Origin: Phaeobacter sp. QD34_24
GTDB taxonomy: Bacteria; Pseudomonadota; Alphaproteobacteria; Rhodobacterales; Rhodobacteraceae
Assembly: GCF_028890115.1 (NCBI RefSeq)
Contig: NZ_JARCJD010000001.1
Coordinates: 186,001-250,000 of the forward strand
Reading direction: 5' to 3'
DNA: 64,000 nucleotides
Translations under genes and position numbers: made by a program
Shown here: positions 28,655-36,684 of the stretch, in pieces
Layout of the letters: every line of letters begins with the position of its first letter
Numbering within the stretch: position 1 is the stretch's first letter
Notes under the pieces: generated by a model
What the model saw: the letters and a program-made list of their open reading frames with translations, nothing else
What the model was told of the DNA's origin: nothing
Database searches by the model: none

Positions 28655-29965
28655 ATGGAAACCGATCCCTTCACGCTGGACAGTGCCTTCTGGTTCACCG
28701 CCGGCTCCATCGTACTGCTGCTGGTCCTGTCCGGGTTCTTCTCCGGCTCCGAAACGGCGCTGACTGCAGCCTCGCGCGGGAAGCTGCGCAGCCAGGCCGA
28801 CAAGGGATCCCACGGCGCGCAGCGTGCGCTGGCCGTCACCGAAGACAACGAGCGGCTGATCGGCTCGGTGCTCTTGGGCAACAACCTGGTGAACATTCTG
28901 GCGACCTCTCTCGCCACGGCGCTGTTCACCCGTGCCCTTGGCGAAAGCGGCGTGGCGCTGGCGACATTGGTCATGACGCTTCTGGTGCTGGTCTTTGCCG
29001 AGGTTCTGCCCAAGACCTATGCCATTTCCAACGCCGAAAAAGCCGCCTCTGCCGTGGCCCCTGTGATTGGCGTTCTGGTGACGGTGCTTGCCCCCGTCGT
29101 GGGTGCGGTGCGCCTATTGGTGCGCGGTGTGCTGCGTATCTTTGGCGTGCGCATCGACCCCAACAGCCACATCATGGCCGTGCGTGAAGAGATCGCCGGT
29201 GCCCTGCACCTTGGCCATTCTGAAGGGGTGGTGGAAAAGGAAGACCGGGACCGGATCCTGGGCGCGCTGGATCTGTCGGACCGTTTTGTCGAAGAGATCA
29301 TGCTGCATCGCTCCAACATCGAGATGATCGATGCCAATACCGACCCGCAAGCCATCCTGGAGCAATGCCTGACCTCGCCCCATACCCGCCTGCCCGTCTT
29401 CAAGGACGAGCAGGAAAACATCATCGGTGTGGTTCATGCCAAGGATCTGTTGCGCACCATGTATGCTCAGATCGGTGGGCCGGACGGCGATGCGGCGGCC
29501 TTGCGCGATTTCCAGATCACCTCGGTGGCCAAGCCGCCCTATTTCGTGCCGGAAACCACCACATTGGACGAGCAGATGCGGCAGTTCCTGCGCATGCGCA
29601 GCCATTTTGCCCTGGTGGTCGACGAATACGGCGCCCTGCAGGGGCTGATCACGCTTGAGGATATCCTGGAAGAGATCGTCGGCGAGATCACCGATGAATT
29701 CGACCCGGCCGAGCAATCCCCCGCCAAGAAGACCCAGGACGGTCATTTCCTGGTCGATGGCGCCACCACCATCCGCGACCTCAACCGGGCAACGGACTGG
29801 AACCTGCCCGACGAGGAGGCCAACACCATCGCGGGCCTGGTGATCCACGAGGCGCAGATGATCCCGACCGTGGGCCAGGTCTTCTCCTTCCACGGTTTCC
29901 GCTTTGAGGTCACGGCACGCGAAGGCAACCGGCTTACCGGTCTCAAGATCCGGCCGCTGGCATGA
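28655..29965 (+). CDS. HlyC/CorC family (CNNM) transporter
   Basis: 436 residues: N-terminal DUF21/CNNM membrane domain (about 1-195, with the GFFSGSETALTAASRGKL motif), a pair of CBS domains (about 210-335) and a C-terminal CorC_HlyC domain (about 350-436). Such proteins are linked to magnesium/cobalt export or homeostasis. It lies 95 bases after xerD and is probably transcribed with the following MFS gene. Confidence 0.92.
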   Translation: METDPFTLDSAFWFTAGSIVLLLVLSGFFSGSETALTAASRGKLRSQADKGSHGAQRALAVTEDNERLIGSVLLGNNLVNILATSLATALFTRALGESGVALATLVMTLLVLVFAEVLPKTYAISNAEKAASAVAPVIGVLVTVLAPVVGAVRLLVRGVLRIFGVRIDPNSHIMAVREEIAGALHLGHSEGVVEKEDRDRILGALDLSDRFVEEIMLHRSNIEMIDANTDPQAILEQCLTSPHTRLPVFKDEQENIIGVVHAKDLLRTMYAQIGGPDGDAAALRDFQITSVAKPPYFVPETTTLDEQMRQFLRMRSHFALVVDEYGALQGLITLEDILEEIVGEITDEFDPAEQSPAKKTQDGHFLVDGATTIRDLNRATDWNLPDEEANTIAGLVIHEAQMIPTVGQVFSFHGFRFEVTAREGNRLTGLKIRPLA

Positions 29966-30011
29966 ACCGGGGCGTAGACGGACATCAGAGCGGCGAGAGG
30001 ACAGTGAACGG

Positions 30012-31634
30012 ATGACCCGCGCCTGGCGATGGATCGACAGCATTGTGGTGGATCTGTCCCGGCAGATGCGCTGGTCCTTCCTGCCGCCGCTCCTGATCTA
30101 TTTCGCCTATGGCGCGCAGGGCATCACCTCGGTCGCGGGGGCCTTTTACGTCAAGGAATACCTGGACCTGCCTGCTGCTTTCCTGGCGGGGCTTGGGTTC
30201 TGGGTGGGGATCCCTTGGGCGCTGAAGATGCCGATCGGCCATCTCGTCGATCTGATCTGGCGATGGAAATACCTGCTGATCCTGCTGGGAGCTGCACTGA
30301 TGGCGCTCAGCTATGCCATCATTGTCGCCCTTCTGACCCTGCCGCAGATGATGCAGGCGCTGATGCCGGTCAATGCCTGGTATGTGACCGCAATCATCCT
30401 GGCGCCCTGCGGCTTCGTACTGCAGGACGTGGTCGCCGATGCCATGTCGGTCGAGGCCGTCCCGCACCGGGATCGCAGCGGCGCCGAGCTGCCCGCGGAA
30501 GAGACCCGCGCGCTCCATACCACCATGCAGACCCTGGGTCGCATGGCCCTGATCGGCGGATCCAGCGCGGCGGCGGCCTTCAACGTGCTGCTGTTTGATG
30601 GTGCCGAGGCGCTGCCCCAGGCCGACAAAGGCGCGCTTTATGCCCATGTCTACATGCTGGCGCTGCTGGTCCCGGTCTTGTCACTCTCGGGCGTGGCGCT
30701 GGCCCTTGTGCAGCGATTGCGCCGAACAAGGGCGTTGCGCCGTGAAGGATTGGCACAGGCTGAGATCCGCCAGCGGCTGGACCCGCCGCGGGATCCGGTG
30801 GAGGTGAACTGGTGGTATTTCATCGGTGGCGGTGCCTTCGTGGCCTTGTCGCTCAGTGTCGGGCTCAGTGATCTTGCCTACGGGCAAGAGGTGATCTTTG
30901 CCGGATCCATGGCCATCGTGCTTGTGCTGATGCGGCAGTTGATTGCCGTGCTGACACCGGCGCAGGCGCGCGCGCTGATCGGCACCGCCATCATCATCTT
31001 CGTCTACCGCGCCAAACCCCTGAGCGGCCCCGGCACCGGCTGGTTCGAGATCGACGTCCTGGGCTTCGATCCGCAGTTCTTTTCGGTGCTGTCGCTGATC
31101 GCCTCGCTGCTGACGCTCGTGGGCATGATCGTGCTGCGCCCAATGATGGCCAACAACTCGATCACCTGGATCGTGATCTTCCTGACCATCAGCGAAGCCA
31201 TCCTCAGCCTGCCCAATCTGGCGCTTTACTACGGGGTACACGAATGGACCGCAGCGATGACGAATGGTGTCGTCGATGCCCGTTTTATCGCCCTGGTGGA
31301 CACGGCCGTGGAATCGCCGCTGGGGCAGGTTTCCATGATCCCGATGCTGGCCTGGATCGCGCGCAACGCGCCTTCGGGCCTGAAGGCGACCTTCTTTGCG
31401 GTGATGGCCTCCTTCACCAATCTGGCGCTTTCGGCCTCCAGCCTGGGGACCAAATATCTCAACCAGATCTTCGTGGTGACGCGCGAGGTGAAGGACGCCA
31501 GCGGTACAGTCACCACCGGAGCCGATTACAGCCAGCTGGGGCCGCTCCTGATCACCGTCACGGTGCTGACGCTGGTGATGCCACTGCTGGCAATCGTGAT
31601 CGTTCAGAACAGCCGCTTCCGCACCGAAGACTGA
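30012..31634 (+). CDS. MFS carrier resembling folate-biopterin (BT1) transporters
   Basis: 540-residue polytopic membrane protein with about 12 helices, starting at the ATG at 30012 preceded by GAGAGGA. The pattern resembles the BT1/FBT family: an N-terminal YGAQGITSVAGAFYVKEYL helix, a GIPWALKMPIGHLVDL loop, an acidic helix LQDVVADAMSVEA and a late helix with RNAPSGLKATFFAVMASFTNL. BT1 carriers import folates or pterins; substrate here is not proven. A terminator follows 27 bases after the stop. Confidence 0.72.
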   Translation: MTRAWRWIDSIVVDLSRQMRWSFLPPLLIYFAYGAQGITSVAGAFYVKEYLDLPAAFLAGLGFWVGIPWALKMPIGHLVDLIWRWKYLLILLGAALMALSYAIIVALLTLPQMMQALMPVNAWYVTAIILAPCGFVLQDVVADAMSVEAVPHRDRSGAELPAEETRALHTTMQTLGRMALIGGSSAAAAFNVLLFDGAEALPQADKGALYAHVYMLALLVPVLSLSGVALALVQRLRRTRALRREGLAQAEIRQRLDPPRDPVEVNWWYFIGGGAFVALSLSVGLSDLAYGQEVIFAGSMAIVLVLMRQLIAVLTPAQARALIGTAIIIFVYRAKPLSGPGTGWFEIDVLGFDPQFFSVLSLIASLLTLVGMIVLRPMMANNSITWIVIFLTISEAILSLPNLALYYGVHEWTAAMTNGVVDARFIALVDTAVESPLGQVSMIPMLAWIARNAPSGLKATFFAVMASFTNLALSASSLGTKYLNQIFVVTREVKDASGTVTTGADYSQLGPLLITVTVLTLVMPLLAIVIVQNSRFRTED

Positions 31635-31660
31635 TCGCCCACTGCGCATGCGACCTGTCC

Positions 31661-31681
31661 GCGACATGGGGTGTCGCTTTT
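31661..31681 (+). terminator. Intrinsic terminator after the BT1-like gene
   Basis: GCGACA (31661-31666) and TGTCGC (31672-31677) around TGGGG, followed by TTTT. It ends the corC-MFS transcript before the flavoenzyme gene. Confidence 0.7.
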
Positions 31682-31691
31682 CCACTGGATT

Positions 31692-31711
31692 ACTGTGCAC
31701 TTCTGTCCAGA
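31692..31711 (+). promoter_or_regulatory. Candidate regulator site upstream of the DMGDH-like gene
   Basis: ACTGTGC-acttct-GTCCAGA, a partial inverted repeat 34 bases before the flavoenzyme ATG. It matches the perfect palindrome at 12865-12884 in 17 of 20 positions, so the two genes may share a regulator. It could be chance. Confidence 0.35.
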
Positions 31712-31745
31712 ATGGGGTCAAAGCGAAATGCCAGGGAGCAATGTC

Positions 31746-34163
31746 ATGCAAACCACAACCCGTGTCGCGGTCATCGGCGGCGGCGTCGTCGGCTGTTCGG
31801 TCCTCTACCACCTGACCAAGCTGGGGTGGTCCGATGTCATGCTGATCGAACGGTCCGAGCTGACCTCGGGCTCTACCTGGCATGCGGCGGGCGGCTTTCA
31901 CACGCTCAACGGCGACACCAATATGGCGGCGCTGCAGGGCTATACGATCAAGCTCTACCGCGAGTTGGAAGAGATCACCGGCATGTCCTGCGGGCTGCAC
32001 CATGTGGGCGGCATCACCCTGGCCGACAACCAGGAACGTTTCGACATGCTGAAAGCCGAGCGGGCCAAGCATCGCTTCATGGGGCTGGAAACCGATATCA
32101 TCGGCCCCGAAGAGGTGAAGAAACTGTCGGAAATCACCAATACCGACGGTATCCTGGGCGCGCTTTATGATCCTCTGGACGGTCACCTTGATCCTTCGGG
32201 CACCACCCACGCCTATGCCAAGGCCGCGCGCATGGGCGGCGCCAGTATCGAAACCCATTGCAAGGTCATCGAGACCAACCAGCGCCCCGATGGCACCTGG
32301 GATGTGGTCACCGAGAAGGGCACCATCCACGCCGAACATGTGGTCAACGCAGGTGGGCTTTGGGCGCGCGAGGTGGGCGCCATGGCCGGGGTCTACTTCC
32401 CGCTGCACCCGATGGAGCACCAGTATATCGTCACCGACGAGGTGCCGGAAATCGCCGCCATCATCGATGCGGGCGGCGAACACCCACACGTGATGGATCC
32501 CGCCGGCGAAAGCTACCTGCGCCAGGAAGGTCGCGGCCTCTGCATCGGGTTCTACGAACAGCCCTGCAAACCCTGGGCGGTGGATGGCACGCCCTGGACA
32601 TTCGGCCACGAGCTGCTGCCGGATGATTTCGACAAGATCGAGGACAGTATCGCCTTTGCCTATCGCCGCTTCCCCGCGCTGGAGCGCGCCGGGGTGAAAT
32701 CGGTGATCCACGGCCCCTTCACCTTTGCCCCGGATGGCAACCCCTTGGTCGGACCGGTGCCGGGCATGCGCAACTACTGGTCGGCTTGTGCTGTGATGGC
32801 AGGCTTCAGCCAGGGCGGCGGCGTCGGCTTGATGCTGGCGCAATGGATGGTCGAAGGCGAATGCGAGCGCGACACCTTCGCCATGGACTGCGCCCGTTTC
32901 GGCGACTGGATCACGCCGGGTTATACCCGCCCCAAGGTGGTGGAGAACTACCAGACGCGCTTCTCGGTCTCCTACCCGAACGAGGAGCTGCCGGCCGCGC
33001 GCCCCTTCCGCACCACACCGATGTACGACATTTTTGACGGGATGGGCGCGGTCTGGGGCCAGCAATACGGAATGGAAGTGGTGAACTACTTCGCTGAAGG
33101 GGATGAGCCGCGCTACGAGACCCCCTCCTTCCGCCGCTCCAACGCATTCGACGCCACAGCGCGCGAAGTAAAGGCTGTGCGCGAGGCGGTTGGCATCAAC
33201 GAGGTGCATAATTTCGGGAAATACCGCGTCACCGGCCCCAATGCCCGCGCATGGCTGGATCGGATCATGGCAGGCCGTGTACCGCAACCCGGGCGCATCA
33301 GCCTGACACCGATGCTGTCCCACAAGGGGCGCCTGATCGGAGATTTCACCATCTCCTGCCTCAGCGAGGAGAGCTACCAGTTGACCGCCTCTTATGGGGC
33401 GCAGGCCTATCACATGCGCTGGTTCCAGCAGAACGCAGAGGATGGCGTCACGGTCGAGAATATCTCGGACAGGGTGAACGGCTTCCAGATCGCAGGTCCG
33501 AAGGCGCGCGAGGTGCTGCAGGCCTGCACCCGGCAGGATATCTCGGACATGAAGTTCCTGGACGTGCGGCCGATGACCGTCGGCATGGCCGACTGCATCG
33601 TGCAGCGGGTCAGCTACACCGGCGATCTGGGTTACGAGATCTACTGCGACCTGCCCAGCCAGCGCGCGCTGTGGAACGTGCTGTGGGAGGCGGGTCAGCC
33701 CCATGGCATGAAACCCTTCGGCATGCGGGCGATGATGTCGCTGCGGCTCGACAAGTTCTTCGGCGCCTGGCTCAGGGAGTTCTCCCCCGATTACACCGCT
33801 GCCGAGACCGGCCTGGATCGCTTCATCTCCTTCAAGAAGGACGCGGATTTCATTGGTCGTGCCGCTGCCGAGGCAGAACGGGATGCTGGCCCGTCCCGCA
33901 GGCTCTGCGCCTTTGAGGTCGACGCCGATGATGCCGATGTCACCGCCTATGAGCCGATCTGGCTGGATGGCACTGTGGTCGGCTTCTGCACCTCGGGCGG
34001 CTATTCGCACCATGCGCGGAAATCCATCGCGCAAGGGTTTCTGCCCACCGGCAGGGTGGCAGAGGATCTGGAGGTCGAGATCGAGATCCTCGGCAAGATG
34101 CACAAGGCCCGGCTGATCACCACGCCCCTGTTCGACGCGGATGGCGCCCGCATGCGCGGCTAG
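31746..34163 (+). CDS. FAD-dependent oxidoreductase with GcvT domain (dimethylglycine/sarcosine dehydrogenase-like)
   Basis: 805 residues. The N-terminal DAO-type FAD domain has the dinucleotide fold VIGGGVVGCSVLYHL and the SGSTWHAAG segment, whose His is the usual covalent FAD anchor. A FAO_M segment (about 370-425) follows, then a GcvT aminomethyltransferase domain and its C-terminal part (about 430-800). The family oxidatively demethylates dimethylglycine, sarcosine or related N-methyl compounds and passes the one-carbon unit to tetrahydrofolate. Exact substrate is not determinable. The ATG at 31746 follows GGGAGCA. Monocistronic after a terminator. Confidence 0.88.
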   Translation: MQTTTRVAVIGGGVVGCSVLYHLTKLGWSDVMLIERSELTSGSTWHAAGGFHTLNGDTNMAALQGYTIKLYRELEEITGMSCGLHHVGGITLADNQERFDMLKAERAKHRFMGLETDIIGPEEVKKLSEITNTDGILGALYDPLDGHLDPSGTTHAYAKAARMGGASIETHCKVIETNQRPDGTWDVVTEKGTIHAEHVVNAGGLWAREVGAMAGVYFPLHPMEHQYIVTDEVPEIAAIIDAGGEHPHVMDPAGESYLRQEGRGLCIGFYEQPCKPWAVDGTPWTFGHELLPDDFDKIEDSIAFAYRRFPALERAGVKSVIHGPFTFAPDGNPLVGPVPGMRNYWSACAVMAGFSQGGGVGLMLAQWMVEGECERDTFAMDCARFGDWITPGYTRPKVVENYQTRFSVSYPNEELPAARPFRTTPMYDIFDGMGAVWGQQYGMEVVNYFAEGDEPRYETPSFRRSNAFDATAREVKAVREAVGINEVHNFGKYRVTGPNARAWLDRIMAGRVPQPGRISLTPMLSHKGRLIGDFTISCLSEESYQLTASYGAQAYHMRWFQQNAEDGVTVENISDRVNGFQIAGPKAREVLQACTRQDISDMKFLDVRPMTVGMADCIVQRVSYTGDLGYEIYCDLPSQRALWNVLWEAGQPHGMKPFGMRAMMSLRLDKFFGAWLREFSPDYTAAETGLDRFISFKKDADFIGRAAAEAERDAGPSRRLCAFEVDADDADVTAYEPIWLDGTVVGFCTSGGYSHHARKSIAQGFLPTGRVAEDLEVEIEILGKMHKARLITTPLFDADGARMRG

Positions 34164-34295
34164 TCCCTTGAACCGGATGTCCCCGCCAAACCTGCAGGGG
34201 CATCGCCTGCGGCGAAAAAACGCTGGCCTTGGCCCGGTCCTTCGCCCAAGATCCCGCCAGATGGTGAACACCTGCCATCTGACGGGGAAAGATCC

Positions 34296-34880
34296 ATGTC
34301 ACATATCGCGATCCTGCTGCTGGCAGCCGGTGCCTCGTCCCGCATGGGCGGGCGCGACAAGCTGACCGAAGAGGTTGATGGCCAGCCGCTCTTGTCCCTG
34401 ATGTGCCGCCGCGGGGCACTGACCGGGTTGCCGGTCTATGTCACGGTGCCAAGTGATGCGCATCCCCGCACCGGCCTGACTGGCACGGCGACCACGGTGC
34501 CGGTGCCCGACGCCGATGAAGGCATGGCCGCCTCCATCCGGCGTGGCATCGCCGCGCTGCCCGCGGGCACCGAAGGCGTGATGATCCTGCCTGCCGACAT
34601 GCCCGAGGTGGAAACCCAGGATCTGATGCATGTGGCGGCACATTTTCACGGCGGGGACGGCCCGATTCTGCGGGCCACATCCGAGGACGGTCAGGCAGGT
34701 CACCCGGTGCTGTTTCCAAAGCGCTGCTTTGCCGACCTTTGCGAGATTTCAGGCGATCAAGGGGCGCGCCCGCTGTTAAAACGGGACAAGGTGCAATATG
34801 TCTCCCTGCCCGCGCGCCATGCGATCACCGATCTCGACACGCCCGAAGCCTGGGCCGCCTGGCGCGCCGCACGCGGCTGA
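34296..34880 (+). CDS. MobA-like NTP transferase (molybdenum cofactor cytidylyltransferase type)
   Basis: 194 residues. The NTP-binding motif LLAAGASSRMGGRDKL is at 8-23, then the metal-binding ILPADMPEV and the DGQAGHPVLFPKRCF segment typical of MocA-type enzymes that load CMP or GMP onto molybdopterin. No molybdoenzyme gene is adjacent. A short inverted repeat (CAGATGG/CCATCTG, 34258-34281) lies just before the start. It is convergent with the acyl-CoA synthetase gene. Confidence 0.85.
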   Translation: MSHIAILLLAAGASSRMGGRDKLTEEVDGQPLLSLMCRRGALTGLPVYVTVPSDAHPRTGLTGTATTVPVPDADEGMAASIRRGIAALPAGTEGVMILPADMPEVETQDLMHVAAHFHGGDGPILRATSEDGQAGHPVLFPKRCFADLCEISGDQGARPLLKRDKVQYVSLPARHAITDLDTPEAWAAWRAARG

Positions 34881-34923
34881 GCCTGCCCGGGCAAGGCCCC
34901 ATCCGCAGAAAGGCAAACAGCCG

Positions 34924-36672
34924 CTATCCAAGCATGTCGATCATTCTGGCCCGCATCACAAACTTCTGTGGTTTACCTGTGATGGTCATTGGCAGCTCAT
35001 CCACGATCCGGATGTGCCGCGGTATCTTGAAATGCGCGATCTGGCCCTGCAACACCGCACGCAGCTCCTCTTCGCTCAGATCCATGCCCGGCTTTGCGAT
35101 CGCCCAGGCGCAGACTTCCTCGCCGAACCTCTCGTCGGGGATGCCAAAGACCTGGACATCGCTGACACCGGGGTGTCGCATCAGGTATTCCTCGATCTCG
35201 CGCGGGTAGATGTTTTCGCCGCCCCGGATAATCATGTCCTTGACCCGCCCGACAATGGAGCAGAATCCGTCCTGATCGAACACCGCAAGATCTCCGGTAT
35301 GCATCCATCCATCCACGATGCTCTCGGCGGTTTTCTCCGGATCCTCCCAATAGCCCTTCATGACCGAATAGCCACGGGTGCACAGCTCACCCTGTGTCCC
35401 GACCGGCACGACATGTCCGTCCGCGCCGATGATCTTCACTTCAAGATGCGGGTGAACCCGGCCAACCGTTTCACAGCGTTTGCCGGTGGGATCATCCACG
35501 AAGCTCTGGAAGGACACCGGCGAGGTTTCCGTCATCCCGTAGCAGATGGTGACCTCCTTCATGTTCATCTGTGTATTGACGCGCTGCATGACCTCTACCG
35601 GACAGGGGGCGCCCGCCATGATGCCGGTGCGCAGGTTGGAAAGATCGCGCGGGCTGTCTTCAAGGTTTTCCAGCATCGCCACAAACATGGTCGGCACCCC
35701 GTAAACAGCGGTGCAGCGCTCCTTGGCCAGCACATCAAGCGTCTGGGCCGCATCGAAGCCTTCGCCGGGAAAGACCATGGCCGCCCCCTTGCTGACCGCG
35801 CCCAGCACCCCCATCACCATGCCGAAACAGTGATAGAGCGGCACCGGGATTGCCAACCGGTCCGTCTCGCTCAGGTTGATACGGTCCGTCACAAAGCGGG
35901 CATTGTTGACGATGTTGTAATGAGACAGCGTTGCGCCCTTGGGCATCCCCGTCGTGCCGGAGGTGAACTGGATATTGATGGCGTCATCGGGGTCGAGGGT
36001 CCTGTCGATCTCGGAAATCCGCAGTTGCTGGGCCGGGCCACCAAGTTTCCTGAGCTCGGCAAAGGAATAGGCACCGGGGCCGGGGTGATCATCCATCAGG
36101 ATGACACTGCGCAAATGGCGCAGTCTTGCAGACTGAAGGCGCCCCGGCTCGCATGAGTCCAGTTCCGGGGCCAGTTGCCGGATCATGCCTGCGTAATCGG
36201 AGCTCTTGAAGGACTTGGCCGCGATCACAGCCCTGCAGGCGACCTTGTTCAATGCGTATTCCAGCTCGCCCAGCCGGTACGCCGGGTTGATGTTGACCAG
36301 CACAAGCCCGACGCGTGCGGTGGCAAACTGGGTGAGCACCCATTCGAACCGGTTGGGCGACCAGATCCCGACGCGATCCCCCTTTTCCAGGCCAAGCGCC
36401 AACAACCCGGAGGCCAGCTCGTCCACGGCGCGGTCCAGATCATAATAGCTCAGCCGAAGGTCCTGTTCGGGAAAAATCGCAGCCTCCCTCGGGCCAAATC
36501 GCGACACCGCTTCGCGCAACAGCTGCGGTATGGTGATATAGGCCAATGACGGCTGTAACGGTCCCTGGACATAGGACTGGCCGTCTTGCGGGGCGGTCGT
36601 GCCGACCAAGGTTTCGGTCCTGAAATCCCAATCGGATATGCGCGCCGCCTGGCTTTCACTCAGGATTGACAT
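34924..36672 (-). CDS. AMP-dependent acyl-CoA synthetase
   Basis: 582-residue ANL-superfamily ligase close to the ACSF2 medium-chain group. The P-loop-like motif FTSGTTGMPKGATLSH, the YGMTETSP adenylate segment, the TGDLAVFDQDGF hinge and the C-terminal Lys of ITGKPQKF are all present. It forms acyl-CoA from a carboxylic acid, ATP and CoA. The start has GGGAGGA 6 bases upstream. It is the last gene of the flotillin-amide-transporter operon, 12 bases after the ATPase-amidase stop, so the acid released by that amidase is a plausible substrate. Confidence 0.92.
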   Translation of the reverse strand: MSILSESQAARISDWDFRTETLVGTTAPQDGQSYVQGPLQPSLAYITIPQLLREAVSRFGPREAAIFPEQDLRLSYYDLDRAVDELASGLLALGLEKGDRVGIWSPNRFEWVLTQFATARVGLVLVNINPAYRLGELEYALNKVACRAVIAAKSFKSSDYAGMIRQLAPELDSCEPGRLQSARLRHLRSVILMDDHPGPGAYSFAELRKLGGPAQQLRISEIDRTLDPDDAINIQFTSGTTGMPKGATLSHYNIVNNARFVTDRINLSETDRLAIPVPLYHCFGMVMGVLGAVSKGAAMVFPGEGFDAAQTLDVLAKERCTAVYGVPTMFVAMLENLEDSPRDLSNLRTGIMAGAPCPVEVMQRVNTQMNMKEVTICYGMTETSPVSFQSFVDDPTGKRCETVGRVHPHLEVKIIGADGHVVPVGTQGELCTRGYSVMKGYWEDPEKTAESIVDGWMHTGDLAVFDQDGFCSIVGRVKDMIIRGGENIYPREIEEYLMRHPGVSDVQVFGIPDERFGEEVCAWAIAKPGMDLSEEELRAVLQGQIAHFKIPRHIRIVDELPMTITGKPQKFVMRARMIDMLG

Positions 36673-36684
36673 GTCGATCCTCCC

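Noticed and set aside
30681-34271. 1196-codon open frame on the minus strand
   Set aside because: It is the antisense of the MFS and flavoenzyme genes, which have clear domains; its translation is His/Gly/Arg-rich with no fold, a GC-bias artefact.
34258-34281. Inverted repeat CAGATGG/CCATCTG before the MobA-like gene as a riboswitch or operator
   Set aside because: Short, isolated and not like the known molybdenum-cofactor RNA motif.
34924-36672. DmdB (methylmercaptopropionate-CoA ligase) for the acyl-CoA synthetase
   Set aside because: The protein resembles the ACSF2 group and is tied to the amide operon, 22 kb from dmdA; nothing specific supports DmdB.
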